NCBI GenBank assembly: GCA_944325315.1
Contig: CALVAA010000007.1
Span: forward strand, 41,565-105,564
DNA length: 64,000 nucleotides
From: Candidatus Gastranaerophilales bacterium
GTDB lineage: Bacteria; Cyanobacteriota; Vampirovibrionia; Gastranaerophilales; Gastranaerophilaceae
Direction of reading: 5' to 3'
Shown: positions 52,706 through 62,275 of the stretch, piece by piece
How the letters are laid out: each line of letters begins with the position of its first letter
Numbering within the stretch: the stretch's first letter is position 1
Position numbers and translations under genes: made by a program
The notes under the pieces: model-generated
Databases searched by the model: none
What the model saw: only the letters and a program-made list of their open reading frames with translations
Told to the model about the DNA's origin: nothing

Positions 52706-54955
52706 ATGAGTATGAAAAAATTAAATATAGCATTTATTTGGCATTTTCATCAGCCAAACTATCAGCAAAACTATACAAGCGATTTTTTGCTGCCCTGGGT
52801 AAGACTCCATAGTTCAAAAGACTACTTGGATATGCTTTTAAGGGTGGATAAGTTTAAAAATATAAAGCTAAATTTTAACTTTTCGCCTGTGTTGTTGTGC
52901 GCACTCCAAAAATATCTTAAAGGAATTAAAGATATTCACCTAAAACTTCTTTTAAAAGAAGAAAAAGACATAAATGAAGCAGATAAAATTTTTATTTTAA
53001 ACAATTATTTTGACTTGAATTATAAAAATATGGCTTTAAAGCGCAGTTACTATACGGAGCTTTATAATAAAAGAGCAAATGCGCTAAATTTAAATGTTGA
53101 CATGTTTACGGTTCAACAATATGCGGATATTATGGCAAACTATACTCTTTGCTGGATAGATGAAATGTTTTTAAAGGATTACCACGATCTTGAATATCTT
53201 TTTTCAAAACAGAAAAACTACACATTGGATGACAGAAAAAGAATTTATGAAATCCAGTTGGATATTATAAAAAGAATTTTATCAACATATAAAGTATATC
53301 AGGATAACAAAAAAATTGAAGTTTCAATAAGTCCTTTTTATCATCCTATTATCCCTTTATTGATTGACTTTAAAAACAAAGAAATTAAAAATTTTGAAAA
53401 TTTGCCGGACAATTTTTCAAGAATTGACGATGCAAAAGAGCAGATAAAATTAGCAATAGATAAATACAAGGAAATATTCAAAAAAAATCCAAAGGGCATG
53501 TGGCTTTCCGAACAGTGTGTTTGTTCTAAAACAACGGAGCTTCTGTCAAAAGCGGGAATAAATTGGACCGTTTTGGATGAAGGCATACTATCTAAGACAA
53601 CAAAAAACGAATTTGTAAGAGATTTTGAAGGAATACTTGAAAATCCGTACAGCCTTAATATTAACTATAAAACAAAATCAAAACACCCTGTTAATATTCT
53701 TTTTGCGGATTCCTTTTTTGCAAATTTGTTGAATTTTGGCTATGGCAGCTATGATGCTAAACTTGCTGCAAATGATATGTATGAAAAAATTAAGACTATT
53801 CAATCCAAGCTGCAAAATTCTCCAAAAGATAATCATATTCTGACAATTGCACTGGATGGTGAAAACTGTTGGGAAATGTATCAAAACGACGGTGCTGAGT
53901 TTTTAGATACTCTTTATTATCTTATTGATAATGATAAAACCTTGGAAACAGTTTTGGTTAACGACTTTATAGAAAAAACACCTCCTGAAACTATTGAAAA
54001 TATTAAATCCGGTTCTTGGATAAACAGGAATTTCGACCTTTGGATAGGAGAAACTACAAAAAATGCGGCATGGCTTTATTTGTCTGCTGTTTGCAAGGAC
54101 TTCGAAAAATTTAAAATTGAAAAATTATCAAAATTGAAAAACAATGATGAAAAAGCGGAACTGGAAAAAATATTAAATAAAGCAAAAAGAGAAATATTAA
54201 TTGCTCAAGGCTCTGACTGGTATTGGTGGTATGGAGAACCAAATGAATCTAAAAGCGACGGTATTTTTGATTTTCTGTTTAGAAGCCATCTTATAAATGT
54301 CTATCAGATATTAAATCTTGAAGTCCCGGAGTATCTAACAATTCCGCTTGCCAGTGCAACGGTTAGACCGTTAAGAAACCCGTCGGGTAAAATTTCCCCT
54401 ACGCTTATATGTGATATTGACGACAAAAACAATGAATGGGAAAAAGCGGGACATATTTTTATCCCTGACGGTCCTACCTCAAATGTTACCCGTTTAATTA
54501 AAAGTATTCATTTCGGTCATGACGATGATTTTCTTTATTTTCGTTTTGAATTAAATAAAAACTCGGTTAAAATTTCAGGCAAGAATATTGAAAATCAAAT
54601 TGCAATATACTTTGCAAATGAAAAATCGATGTATTTTTCTCCCGTTCGTTTTGTAAGCAAGAATGACAGTATTTATCCTATTATAAAAAACCATTTTTGC
54701 AGAGAATTAAGGTTTGTTTTTGACAACCATAAAATATCTAGAATATTTTTTAATAAAGCCTGCCCTTGGGGTTTATGGTCGCAATTTGTCTCAAAAAATG
54801 CAAAAATAACTTATAAAGAAGTCATTGAACTTAAGATTCCTTTTGAAGATTTAGATTTTACGGAAAAAGAATTCTCATTTTGTATAATAGATTCTACAAA
54901 TGAATTAATAAATGAAGTTTATCCTCAGGATGTCTTAATTGATATCAGAACCTAG
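52706..54955 (+). CDS. GH57 family glycoside hydrolase (alpha-glucan enzyme)
   Basis: This 749-aa protein has the five GH57 motifs: HFHQPNY (residues 13-19), the nucleophile E269 in MWLSEQ, and the acid/base D384 in ALDGENCWEMY. The N-terminal barrel occupies ~1-420, followed by a helical domain and a C-terminal beta-rich domain (~560-749) that may bind carbohydrate. GH57 members act on glycogen or starch as amylases, 4-alpha-glucanotransferases or branching enzymes. There is no signal peptide, so it is cytoplasmic. The start could be either 52706 or the ATG at 52712; TATAAT ends 4 and 10 nt before them. Confidence 0.9.
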   Translation: MSMKKLNIAFIWHFHQPNYQQNYTSDFLLPWVRLHSSKDYLDMLLRVDKFKNIKLNFNFSPVLLCALQKYLKGIKDIHLKLLLKEEKDINEADKIFILNNYFDLNYKNMALKRSYYTELYNKRANALNLNVDMFTVQQYADIMANYTLCWIDEMFLKDYHDLEYLFSKQKNYTLDDRKRIYEIQLDIIKRILSTYKVYQDNKKIEVSISPFYHPIIPLLIDFKNKEIKNFENLPDNFSRIDDAKEQIKLAIDKYKEIFKKNPKGMWLSEQCVCSKTTELLSKAGINWTVLDEGILSKTTKNEFVRDFEGILENPYSLNINYKTKSKHPVNILFADSFFANLLNFGYGSYDAKLAANDMYEKIKTIQSKLQNSPKDNHILTIALDGENCWEMYQNDGAEFLDTLYYLIDNDKTLETVLVNDFIEKTPPETIENIKSGSWINRNFDLWIGETTKNAAWLYLSAVCKDFEKFKIEKLSKLKNNDEKAELEKILNKAKREILIAQGSDWYWWYGEPNESKSDGIFDFLFRSHLINVYQILNLEVPEYLTIPLASATVRPLRNPSGKISPTLICDIDDKNNEWEKAGHIFIPDGPTSNVTRLIKSIHFGHDDDFLYFRFELNKNSVKISGKNIENQIAIYFANEKSMYFSPVRFVSKNDSIYPIIKNHFCRELRFVFDNHKISRIFFNKACPWGLWSQFVSKNAKITYKEVIELKIPFEDLDFTEKEFSFCIIDSTNELINEVYPQDVLIDIRT

Positions 54956-54956
54956 G

Positions 54957-57011
54957 TTAATTGTCTCTTACTTCAAAAGTTATTTCCCATTCGTCTTTCT
55001 GATTTTCTTCGGTTTTTATTTCAGCTGCTGATTTTATTTGGTTAAAGTCAAAACTAACGGGCATTTTAATATCTTCTTTTTTTATGCTTTCCTTAACGCC
55101 TATGTATTGTTTGTCAAAGTCTGCTTTTTTTGAATAGTCTTCAATTTTTTCAATTTTATATTCCTGATATTTTTCTTCATTTAAGTGTGTTTTGTTTAAG
55201 CTTTTTTCTTTTAGCTCTTTTAAAGAAACATCTTTAACGTCTGCTTCTTCTAAAGGCAACCAAAAACTAAAAGTTGAGCCTTCGTTTGGTCTTGATTTTA
55301 CAAAAACTTTTCCCTGATGATGTTTTTCGATTGCAACTTTAACAAGATGAAGACCAAGACCTGTTCCTTTTACTGTATGAACCTGATTTTCTATCCTGTA
55401 GAATCTTTCAAAAATCATTTTTTGATGCTCGGGTGCTATTCCGATTCCGTTATCTTCAACTGCTACTTCAAGGAATTTGGGATCTTTTGCAATTTCTGCT
55501 CTAATTTTAATTCTCGAATTATTTGGAGAATACTTTATTGCATTTGTGATTAAATTGCTCATAACACGTTCAATGCTTTGAGTATTATAGGGAAGCTCGG
55601 GAAGCCCTTCTTCTTTTATGACTGTTATTGAGATATTTTTTTCATCAGCCAAAACTTTATGACTGTGAGCGATTTTATCGATAGTTAAAGTAATGTCTTG
55701 TTTTTCTTTTTCAAGTTTTGTATCAGATTGAAGTCTTGAAAAATCAAGTATATCATTAACCATTTTGTTTAATCGGATAACTTCTTGGTTAATTGTTCCT
55801 ATGAATTCTTTTTGTTCTTCAAATTTAAATTCTTGTCCGTAATTATACAAAGTGTCGGCGTATGAACTTAAAATTGTAACAGGGGTTCTTAATTCATGGG
55901 ATACATTTGAAATAAAATCGTTTTTTAGCCTGTCTACTTCGGCTTCTTTTGTAATATCAATTAAAACGATAATATATCCGAGATAATCATGCATTTTTGA
56001 ATACATAGGAGAAATTAAAGCTTTAATTACCCTTTTATCAATATTTACATTAAATTCGAGAGGTTTTTTTTCAATAATATCTAAAGGTGTGTTTTTAAAA
56101 ACTGCGATTTTATCTTTAAAACAAAGCTCTCCGGTTGAATCGCAGTAGTTTTGAATAGATGTATTTAAAAGCTCGGATTCTGATCCGTTTAAAAGTTTTT
56201 GCGCGGCGGAATTTGCCATTGAAATTTTGTCATAGTTATCACAAACAACAACTCCGTTTGCAATGCTCATTAAAACAGCTTCTAATTTGTTTCTTTCCAG
56301 GGTTAACTGGTCAATGTTTTGCTCTTCGTAGTTATGAAGCTTTTTGGACATATCGTTAAAAGCATCAAAAAGCTCTTTTATTTCTCCGGATGCTTGGTTG
56401 TAGTCAAGTACCGTCCCAAATTTTCCCTGTTCGATTTCTTTTACTCCGTGATGCAAAAGAGTCAATTCTCTTCTAATCAAATAGGCATTGCCTAAAATTA
56501 CAAGTGTGAAAACCAGCCAAACGGCACTGAATACGGTCAACATTGAGTTTTTTGTAGTATGCGTAACATTTTTTGCAAGATCTGCAGATAATCCAACTTC
56601 AACAGTCCCTACTACTTTTCCGTTTTGATCAAGCATCGGAGATGATATGTTTGTGTCGGCGTTTTGCGCCCTTTTGTTGTAGTTTTCTATTGTTGTATAA
56701 ATTACATCTCCAAGTTTGTTTTTAAATGTGATATATGAAATATCGTTTGTGGAAGAAAGTATTGAATTAACATGGGCTTTTACAAAGCTAAGTGCAGTTG
56801 GATTGGTTTTTGCTTGCGTAATTTCAAAGTTTTGGACTGCAAGCGTTTTTGTCAAAAGCTGTCCAAAGCTCCTGTAACTTTCATCTAACTCTATCTTTAT
56901 TCGATTGACCGCCCAAAATGCTATTGAAACTATAAGTGCTGTTGAAATAATGAGGGCTGTAATAATTAATTTGTTTTGGACGGTTAAATCTATATTAAAT
57001 TTTTTCTTCAT
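54957..57011 (-). CDS. Sensor histidine kinase (CACHE-like/HAMP/PAS/HisKA/HATPase)
   Basis: Two TM helices (~17-35 and ~160-180) flank an extracytoplasmic sensor of ~120 residues. A HAMP linker (~180-235), a PAS domain (~245-370) and a kinase core follow: FISNVSHELRTPVTILSSYAD with the phosphorylated His, and the ATP lid with NLITNAIKYS, EDNGIGIAPEH and GTGLGLHLVK. After the kinase comes a ~105-residue acidic/Lys-rich disordered tail. The layout resembles cyanobacterial NblS/Hik33. No response regulator is adjacent. TGTTACAAT ends 7 nt before the ATG, so it is probably leaderless. Confidence 0.92.
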   Translation of the reverse strand: MKKKFNIDLTVQNKLIITALIISTALIVSIAFWAVNRIKIELDESYRSFGQLLTKTLAVQNFEITQAKTNPTALSFVKAHVNSILSSTNDISYITFKNKLGDVIYTTIENYNKRAQNADTNISSPMLDQNGKVVGTVEVGLSADLAKNVTHTTKNSMLTVFSAVWLVFTLVILGNAYLIRRELTLLHHGVKEIEQGKFGTVLDYNQASGEIKELFDAFNDMSKKLHNYEEQNIDQLTLERNKLEAVLMSIANGVVVCDNYDKISMANSAAQKLLNGSESELLNTSIQNYCDSTGELCFKDKIAVFKNTPLDIIEKKPLEFNVNIDKRVIKALISPMYSKMHDYLGYIIVLIDITKEAEVDRLKNDFISNVSHELRTPVTILSSYADTLYNYGQEFKFEEQKEFIGTINQEVIRLNKMVNDILDFSRLQSDTKLEKEKQDITLTIDKIAHSHKVLADEKNISITVIKEEGLPELPYNTQSIERVMSNLITNAIKYSPNNSRIKIRAEIAKDPKFLEVAVEDNGIGIAPEHQKMIFERFYRIENQVHTVKGTGLGLHLVKVAIEKHHQGKVFVKSRPNEGSTFSFWLPLEEADVKDVSLKELKEKSLNKTHLNEEKYQEYKIEKIEDYSKKADFDKQYIGVKESIKKEDIKMPVSFDFNQIKSAAEIKTEENQKDEWEITFEVRDN

Positions 57012-57066
57012 AATAAAAATTGTAACATAATTTAATTTTTTAATATATATCGATTATATGAGAAAG

Positions 57067-60000
57067 TTAGTTTTTTTTAACTAAAGTTACCCGACTGATT
57101 ATTTTTTGTTTATATAATTCTTTAATATCATCCGGATTGCATTTAATTGGAAAAGCTTGTTGATGAGGATTATATATATAATAGTTTATGTTACCGTTTT
57201 CATCCGCTTCTCTTGAAAGGCTGTATGCATGCCCTTTTATACTTAGCTGAACATTGTTGTTGTCAAAAGTTGATTGGCTTTCAAGTTTATTTATAAAATC
57301 ATCCATACCGTAAAATACACTATCATCTGCATTAGGTGTGGCTTTTTTAATTTTTTCAACCGCTTGTTCCAATGTATCCGTTGAATATTTTTCATTTAAA
57401 TATATTTCATAATCCATATCCATTACTTGTGCAATTTGAGAAGAAAACCCTCCGTTTCCAAGCAAATATGCATTAAATGTTTTGTAATTATTTTTTTTGA
57501 GCTGATTTGTCTCAACTGCTTCACTGTATTTCATCCAAACCGGGGTATTATTTGATGAATCTATATAAAAATCGTTTTTGTTTTTTTCTATAAAATCTAA
57601 AAATTCATCAAGTTTTTCTCCATCAAGATTGTTTTTTGCTTCATCTACTGCTCTTTGTACAAGGTTTTCACTATAAGCGTATTCAAAAAGTTTATACCCA
57701 ACTGCTCCGCTTGAATACAAAAATTCATCTTCGCTTTCCGGCAATTCTCCTTTTGAAAAAGTTGTTGATGTTTTAGAATTGGGTAAATTTATCGTAATAT
57801 TTCCAAGCTCATCTTCGCTTATTGTCCTGATTAGTTTTGCTCTTGTGGTGTTGTCTGAAAAAAGATTCATAAATGTTTCTATGCAATAACAGTCTTGCAG
57901 ATACGTCTGGGTGGTGCTGAATCTTTCAAGAGGAGGGAAAAGCTTTAGGTATGTCTCTTTTGAAATGTTCATCAGTTCTGAAGTATTATCATTTGTTTTA
58001 ATTCTGATTTTATCTTCATTATCCAGTATAAAAGCGTCGCCTGTTTCCCTGTTTTTTATTGCTTCGGTTTCATTTTTATAAGAAGGTATATAATTGTTGT
58101 TTATTTCTGTAAAAAGACGGTTTTTGTTTTTGTTATTCAAAATAGTGTCATATATTAAATCTATATCCCTTTTTGCTTGGTTGGATATTGCCCAGCCGTT
58201 AATTGATACTTGGCTATTAAAACCTGAATCATTGTTATTTAAAAGAGAGTCTTTTGTTTGTATGGAATTTATGGCAAGAGGGTTGATTGTATAGTCTTGC
58301 ATTAATTCAAGCATTGTCTGTAAATAGCTTGCATCTGTCGAAGACGGATCTATTCCCATCATGGCTTTAATGTTTTGATATTTGTTTGTTGAATTGTCAT
58401 CATTGAATAATATTTTATACCCGTCTTCCGTTTCTAAGTTTTTGAAATATAAAAAAGCATCGACATATTCTTGCGGACTATAGAGTTCGTTTGTATAGCC
58501 ATTACAATTTAAAAACATATAGTCATCAAGAGTTAAATTATCGCCGGAATTTAGTTTTTTATTTATTGAATTGTCAAATAAGTTTTTTGTTTTTTCGCAA
58601 GTTTTTACGAACATATTATTAAATTTGCTAAGCTTATAACTTTCTTCGGATGATAGATTTAGTTTTGTTATTGCTTTAAGTTTGTCGTACGGTTCATTTA
58701 TTTTTGAAGTTGTTTCAGAATATTCGACGGTCTCATTTGACGATTTGCTTTTTGGTCTTTGTGTAGAGTTAGAGTTAGTTAATGATTCATTTTCCGCTTT
58801 TGTGCTTTCTTCTATAGCGTTTTCATTTACTTTATTTCCCGTGTTCTTGCTAAATACTTCTGTGCTTGCATCTGTAATATCAGTTTTGTTTTTGGTATCT
58901 GTGTTTCCTTTTGTTTTATTAATTCCAATACCTGTTATGGCGCTTAGAATTTGGTTTAAGCCTTCTCCTTTTAAATCTGCTTCACCTGTAAGAATCAGGT
59001 CTGACAGAATACTTAATGATGCATCTACTCCAATTTCGCTTGTTGAGCTAAGAAGCGTGCTTCCTGTTTTTGTAAGGGTTAAGTCTTTTATTGCACTTGC
59101 CCCTTGCCCGATTTTTATACCTGAATACATTAAAGTAGCATCCGTAATGGCGTCTTTTGCGATTTTAAAGTATTTGCTTGTGTCCGTATTATTTTTACTT
59201 GTGGCAGTGTTAATTAAGTCGAGCCCTTCATCTAAAAAAGTACCTGCAACGGCAAGTTTTTGCCCTCCCGAAGCAATGGCTGTACCTAATCCTATTCCGA
59301 CTCCGGTTGTGCATAAGACACTTCCTCCTCCCATTAAAATTATGCCTCCGATTTGCATACTTGCTGCAAGTGTATCCGAAAAACCTTCTTGGCTTTTACA
59401 GTATTTGTTTATTGTTTCTTGAATTTTGTTTCCGTCTCCAAATGCTTCTTTTTGCAGTTGCTGCACCTTTTGTTCAAGTTTTTCTTTGTTTTCTCCTGTT
59501 GCTTTTTCAAATTTTTCAATGAAGTGTTCTTTGTATTTGTTTCCATAGTTGTTTGACTGAATTGAGCTGATTTCTTGTTGAGATATGTTTTCTATTTTTT
59601 TTGTTGTTGTTTTTTCTTGTCCGAATTCGTTAAGATGTATTATTGTGATAGTGTCATTTTGTATTGATACTTCTTGAACATTTTGGTTAGATATGCTTGA
59701 ATTTAGTTTGTAGCTGTCAAGAATCATTTGGGCAAATTCTTTTTCGCCTTCCTTGTTATCCCCAAAGTATTGTTTGTATTGGTTTAGTATTTCTTTTGGA
59801 TTGTTTGTGTTATTTATTGTGTTATAGAATTCCTGCGCTTTTTGTGTACCTGCATTTAAAAGAAGCAGTTTGTTTTCTTCTTTTTGATATTGCTCTATTT
59901 TTTTAGGGTCAAATGTTACTCCGGTAAGTTCAAGGTATTTCTCGTTGAACGTATCTTCTTTTTGGGCTGTTTTTAATTCTTGAATTAGTTCTTGTTGTTC

Positions 60001-60399
60001 TTTAACGGCGTTTTCAGCATCTTTCTTTGAGATACCGAGGTTTGTCAGCTCTTTTATTAAATTAAATCCTTGGTTTATAACCCCGTCATTTTCGTTTTGT
60101 TCCAGTAGTGCATTTGTTGAGCTTTCAAGCTGATTTTCAAACAATTCAATTGTGTTTTGCTGAACGGTGGTGTCAGATAGAGAATCAGAGCTTTCATTTT
60201 CTTCTAAATTTGTTATCAAATTTAGAATATTAAAGTCTTGATCTGAAAGCTCATTTATGCTGTCAAAAGTATTTTTTGCCTGGATGTCTTCTGAAAAAAT
60301 GCTGTCATTTGGGCTTTGAATTTGCGTTTCTATAGAATTTAATGATTGATTTTGATTTTTTACAGAAGAAAATATATTTGTAAAATTTATTTCTGCCAT
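57067..60399 (-). CDS. Large glycine-zipper protein with C-terminal calpain-like cysteine protease domain
   Basis: This 1110-aa protein lacks a signal peptide. Residues 1-~340 are polar, Gln/Asn-rich and partly coiled, with SIFSE at 33-37. Residues ~342-390 are a Gly-rich hydrophobic hairpin (IGGIILMGGGSVLCTTGVGI). The middle is Asn/Ser/Thr rich. The C-terminal ~300 residues carry a calpain-type triad: Q831 and D836-C837 in QTYLQDCYC (Gln at -6, Asp at -1, as in QGxLGDC), H1057 in IKGHAYSL and N1077-P in YIYNPHQ. Family knowledge gives a papain-fold cysteine protease. Delivery and substrate are unknown. The head and hairpin match the 490-aa protein at 852. Confidence 0.78.
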   Translation of the reverse strand: MAEINFTNIFSSVKNQNQSLNSIETQIQSPNDSIFSEDIQAKNTFDSINELSDQDFNILNLITNLEENESSDSLSDTTVQQNTIELFENQLESSTNALLEQNENDGVINQGFNLIKELTNLGISKKDAENAVKEQQELIQELKTAQKEDTFNEKYLELTGVTFDPKKIEQYQKEENKLLLLNAGTQKAQEFYNTINNTNNPKEILNQYKQYFGDNKEGEKEFAQMILDSYKLNSSISNQNVQEVSIQNDTITIIHLNEFGQEKTTTKKIENISQQEISSIQSNNYGNKYKEHFIEKFEKATGENKEKLEQKVQQLQKEAFGDGNKIQETINKYCKSQEGFSDTLAASMQIGGIILMGGGSVLCTTGVGIGLGTAIASGGQKLAVAGTFLDEGLDLINTATSKNNTDTSKYFKIAKDAITDATLMYSGIKIGQGASAIKDLTLTKTGSTLLSSTSEIGVDASLSILSDLILTGEADLKGEGLNQILSAITGIGINKTKGNTDTKNKTDITDASTEVFSKNTGNKVNENAIEESTKAENESLTNSNSTQRPKSKSSNETVEYSETTSKINEPYDKLKAITKLNLSSEESYKLSKFNNMFVKTCEKTKNLFDNSINKKLNSGDNLTLDDYMFLNCNGYTNELYSPQEYVDAFLYFKNLETEDGYKILFNDDNSTNKYQNIKAMMGIDPSSTDASYLQTMLELMQDYTINPLAINSIQTKDSLLNNNDSGFNSQVSINGWAISNQAKRDIDLIYDTILNNKNKNRLFTEINNNYIPSYKNETEAIKNRETGDAFILDNEDKIRIKTNDNTSELMNISKETYLKLFPPLERFSTTQTYLQDCYCIETFMNLFSDNTTRAKLIRTISEDELGNITINLPNSKTSTTFSKGELPESEDEFLYSSGAVGYKLFEYAYSENLVQRAVDEAKNNLDGEKLDEFLDFIEKNKNDFYIDSSNNTPVWMKYSEAVETNQLKKNNYKTFNAYLLGNGGFSSQIAQVMDMDYEIYLNEKYSTDTLEQAVEKIKKATPNADDSVFYGMDDFINKLESQSTFDNNNVQLSIKGHAYSLSREADENGNINYYIYNPHQQAFPIKCNPDDIKELYKQKIISRVTLVKKN

Positions 60400-60431
60400 A
60401 ATTTTTATAGATTTTATTTGTGCTTAGATAA

Positions 60432-60448
60432 CAATTACGGCATAATTG
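60432..60448. repeat. Inverted repeat upstream of the calpain-like gene
   Basis: CAATTA (60432-60437), CGGCA and TAATTG (60443-60448) form a perfect 6-bp inverted repeat about 35-50 nt before the start of the protease gene. The position suits a regulator-binding site. No T-tract follows, so a terminator for the upstream gene is less likely. Confidence 0.4.
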
Positions 60449-60500
60449 AATATTATCTTTAATAAAAATTGTTTTTTTAAAAAAAGTTGAAATTATTCAG

Positions 60501-61709
60501 CTAAAAAGTAACTCCGTTATAGTATTTGTATAATTCCATAACGTCGTCATCCGGCTTTTTGTTGTTGCATAATTGTGCAAATACTTCCGCTACAAATTCT
60601 TTTGGATTTGTTTGTGCATAGTTTGATACTTTTTGGGCTGTTGTTTGTTTTTGAAAATCTTGTCTGAATTTTGCAACTTGACTTTTTCTGTCGCTTAATT
60701 TGCCGAATATTTGAGTATATAAACTTGAATTTTTTTGGTTAAGTAAATGTCCTATTTCGTGGTATATGGTGTCAAATTCGCTTGAATATCTGCTTGCACC
60801 TTTGAGATTGATTATTATGCCGTTTTTTTCAAATATTTCCAGACAATTTTGCAGTATTTTGCTTTGTTCTTTTTTTGGCATTAAAAAGATTTTTTCTAAA
60901 TCCAAATTGATGCCGCTTTCTATTAACATTTTTTGTGTTTTTTTATTTTTCCATAACATACTAAGTCCTCTTGCAGGTTCAATAAGATTTGATAGCATGT
61001 CTTCTATTTCCAGCAGCATATTGGCCCAGTTGATTTTTGAATAATCGTTTGGATTTCTTTGCATTGCCTTGTATTTTTCAAGCAGTTTTTTAACCTTGCT
61101 ATAGTCTGCTCCTCTCGGAATACCTTTTGTTTGTATGGATTCCATTATGTTCGTTATTTCATTAATGGCTTTTTCTTTGTCAAATGCTTCTTTTACGATG
61201 CTTAAATTGTCAAGACTGTCAACAAAAGCTATGGGTGTAATTTCTTTGCTTTTTTCTGCGTCTAATTTACCAAACCCCACGCTTTTTGGCATGTGAGCTT
61301 TCCCTTTGAATATGTTGTTTATATTAGTTAAGCCTTCATTTATCCAGTTTGCAATTTCTAAGTCATCATCAAGTTCAAAGTTTTTTATGTTGAAGTTTTC
61401 ACTTGCATATTTTTTTGCTTCATCCATTGTGCTTGCAGGTTTAAATTTGATGTATTCTTTAAATTTTGCATTGTTTAAAGACTTGTCTTTTGAAAAAAGC
61501 ACATATATTGCGGCAATTGCACTTATGGCAACGGCGCTTGCTATTGCCATTATTTTCTTTTTGCTGTCTTTTTTGCCGTTTTTATTTGATAAAACAAATT
61601 CATCCGCATACTGTATGTTCGAAGCGTTTTGGTTTTTATGGCTATTTTGCCGAGTTTTTTGATTTTCTATATATTTTTGATTAACCGGCGATAAATTTGT
61701 ATTAATCAT
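60501..61709 (-). CDS. Membrane-anchored HEIGH zinc metallopeptidase
   Basis: This 402-aa protein has a polar head (~1-50), one TM helix (~52-70: MAIASAVAISAIAAIYVLF) and a soluble helical domain. The C-terminal ~100 residues contain HEIGH (317-321) and, 54 residues on, NPKEFVAEVFAQL with E375 as a likely third zinc ligand (gluzincin layout). I do not know the family; such domains occur in secreted toxins and in phage proteins. AAAGGATG precedes the ATG. It is the upstream neighbour of the calpain-like protein, on the same strand, separated by about 100 nt. Confidence 0.8.
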   Translation of the reverse strand: MINTNLSPVNQKYIENQKTRQNSHKNQNASNIQYADEFVLSNKNGKKDSKKKIMAIASAVAISAIAAIYVLFSKDKSLNNAKFKEYIKFKPASTMDEAKKYASENFNIKNFELDDDLEIANWINEGLTNINNIFKGKAHMPKSVGFGKLDAEKSKEITPIAFVDSLDNLSIVKEAFDKEKAINEITNIMESIQTKGIPRGADYSKVKKLLEKYKAMQRNPNDYSKINWANMLLEIEDMLSNLIEPARGLSMLWKNKKTQKMLIESGINLDLEKIFLMPKKEQSKILQNCLEIFEKNGIIINLKGASRYSSEFDTIYHEIGHLLNQKNSSLYTQIFGKLSDRKSQVAKFRQDFQKQTTAQKVSNYAQTNPKEFVAEVFAQLCNNKKPDDDVMELYKYYNGVTF

Positions 61710-61813
61710 TTTTCATCCTTTTATAATAATAAAAACAAATTTAAAGGTATTATTGCTTTTTATTTTTTTAATATGTACTTGCGAAACTATTTAAGCTTAA
61801 ATATACTAATTAT

Positions 61814-62275
61814 ATGAAAAATGTTAAAAAACAGACGGATAAATTAATAGCATCAAATAAAAAAGCAAGCTTCGACTATCTTTTGTTTGACAGATTTGAA
61901 GCAGGTATTGCACTTTTGGGTACTGAAATAAAATCATTAAGAAAAAACGGTGCTAATTTAAAAGACAGTTATGTTAAAATTACCGATAATTTGGAAGCAT
62001 ATTTAATTAATTGCCATATTTCTCCTTATCAATTCGGAAATATTTTTAATCATGAGCCAATGCGAGACAGGCGTTTGCTTTTGAATAAAAAAGAAATTTT
62101 GAAAATTTTAAATAAAATAAAACAGGAAAAATACACTGTAGTTCCTGTAAAAATGTATTTTTCATCACGTTGGGCAAAATTGGAAATTGCCCTTGCAAAA
62201 GGTAAAAAACTTTATGATAAAAGAGAATCCATTAAAAAGAAAGATATAGAAAGAGATATCAAAAGGGGATTATAG
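61814..62275 (+). CDS. smpB: SsrA-binding protein SmpB
   Basis: SmpB delivers tmRNA to stalled ribosomes in trans-translation. The conserved stretches are ASFDYLLFDRFEAGIALLGTEIKSL, GANLKDSYVKI, HISPYQFGN, RDRRLLLNKKEI and YDKRESIKKKD. It is complete at 153 aa. TATACT at 61802-61807 ends 6 nt before the ATG, with no ribosome site, so it is probably leaderless. The tmRNA gene is not in this window. Confidence 0.97.
   Translation: MKNVKKQTDKLIASNKKASFDYLLFDRFEAGIALLGTEIKSLRKNGANLKDSYVKITDNLEAYLINCHISPYQFGNIFNHEPMRDRRLLLNKKEILKILNKIKQEKYTVVPVKMYFSSRWAKLEIALAKGKKLYDKRESIKKKDIERDIKRGL

Noticed and set aside
54949..54960. AACCTAGGTT palindrome at the junction of the GH57 and kinase genes
   Set aside because: At 10 bp inside two stop regions it is short enough to be chance, and it lacks a T-tract.
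58682..59422. A 246-aa frame antisense to the calpain-like gene
   Set aside because: It is hydrophobic only because it mirrors the Asn/Ser/Thr-rich codons of the real gene. It has no ribosome site, no family motif, and the sense frame has a recognisable catalytic triad.
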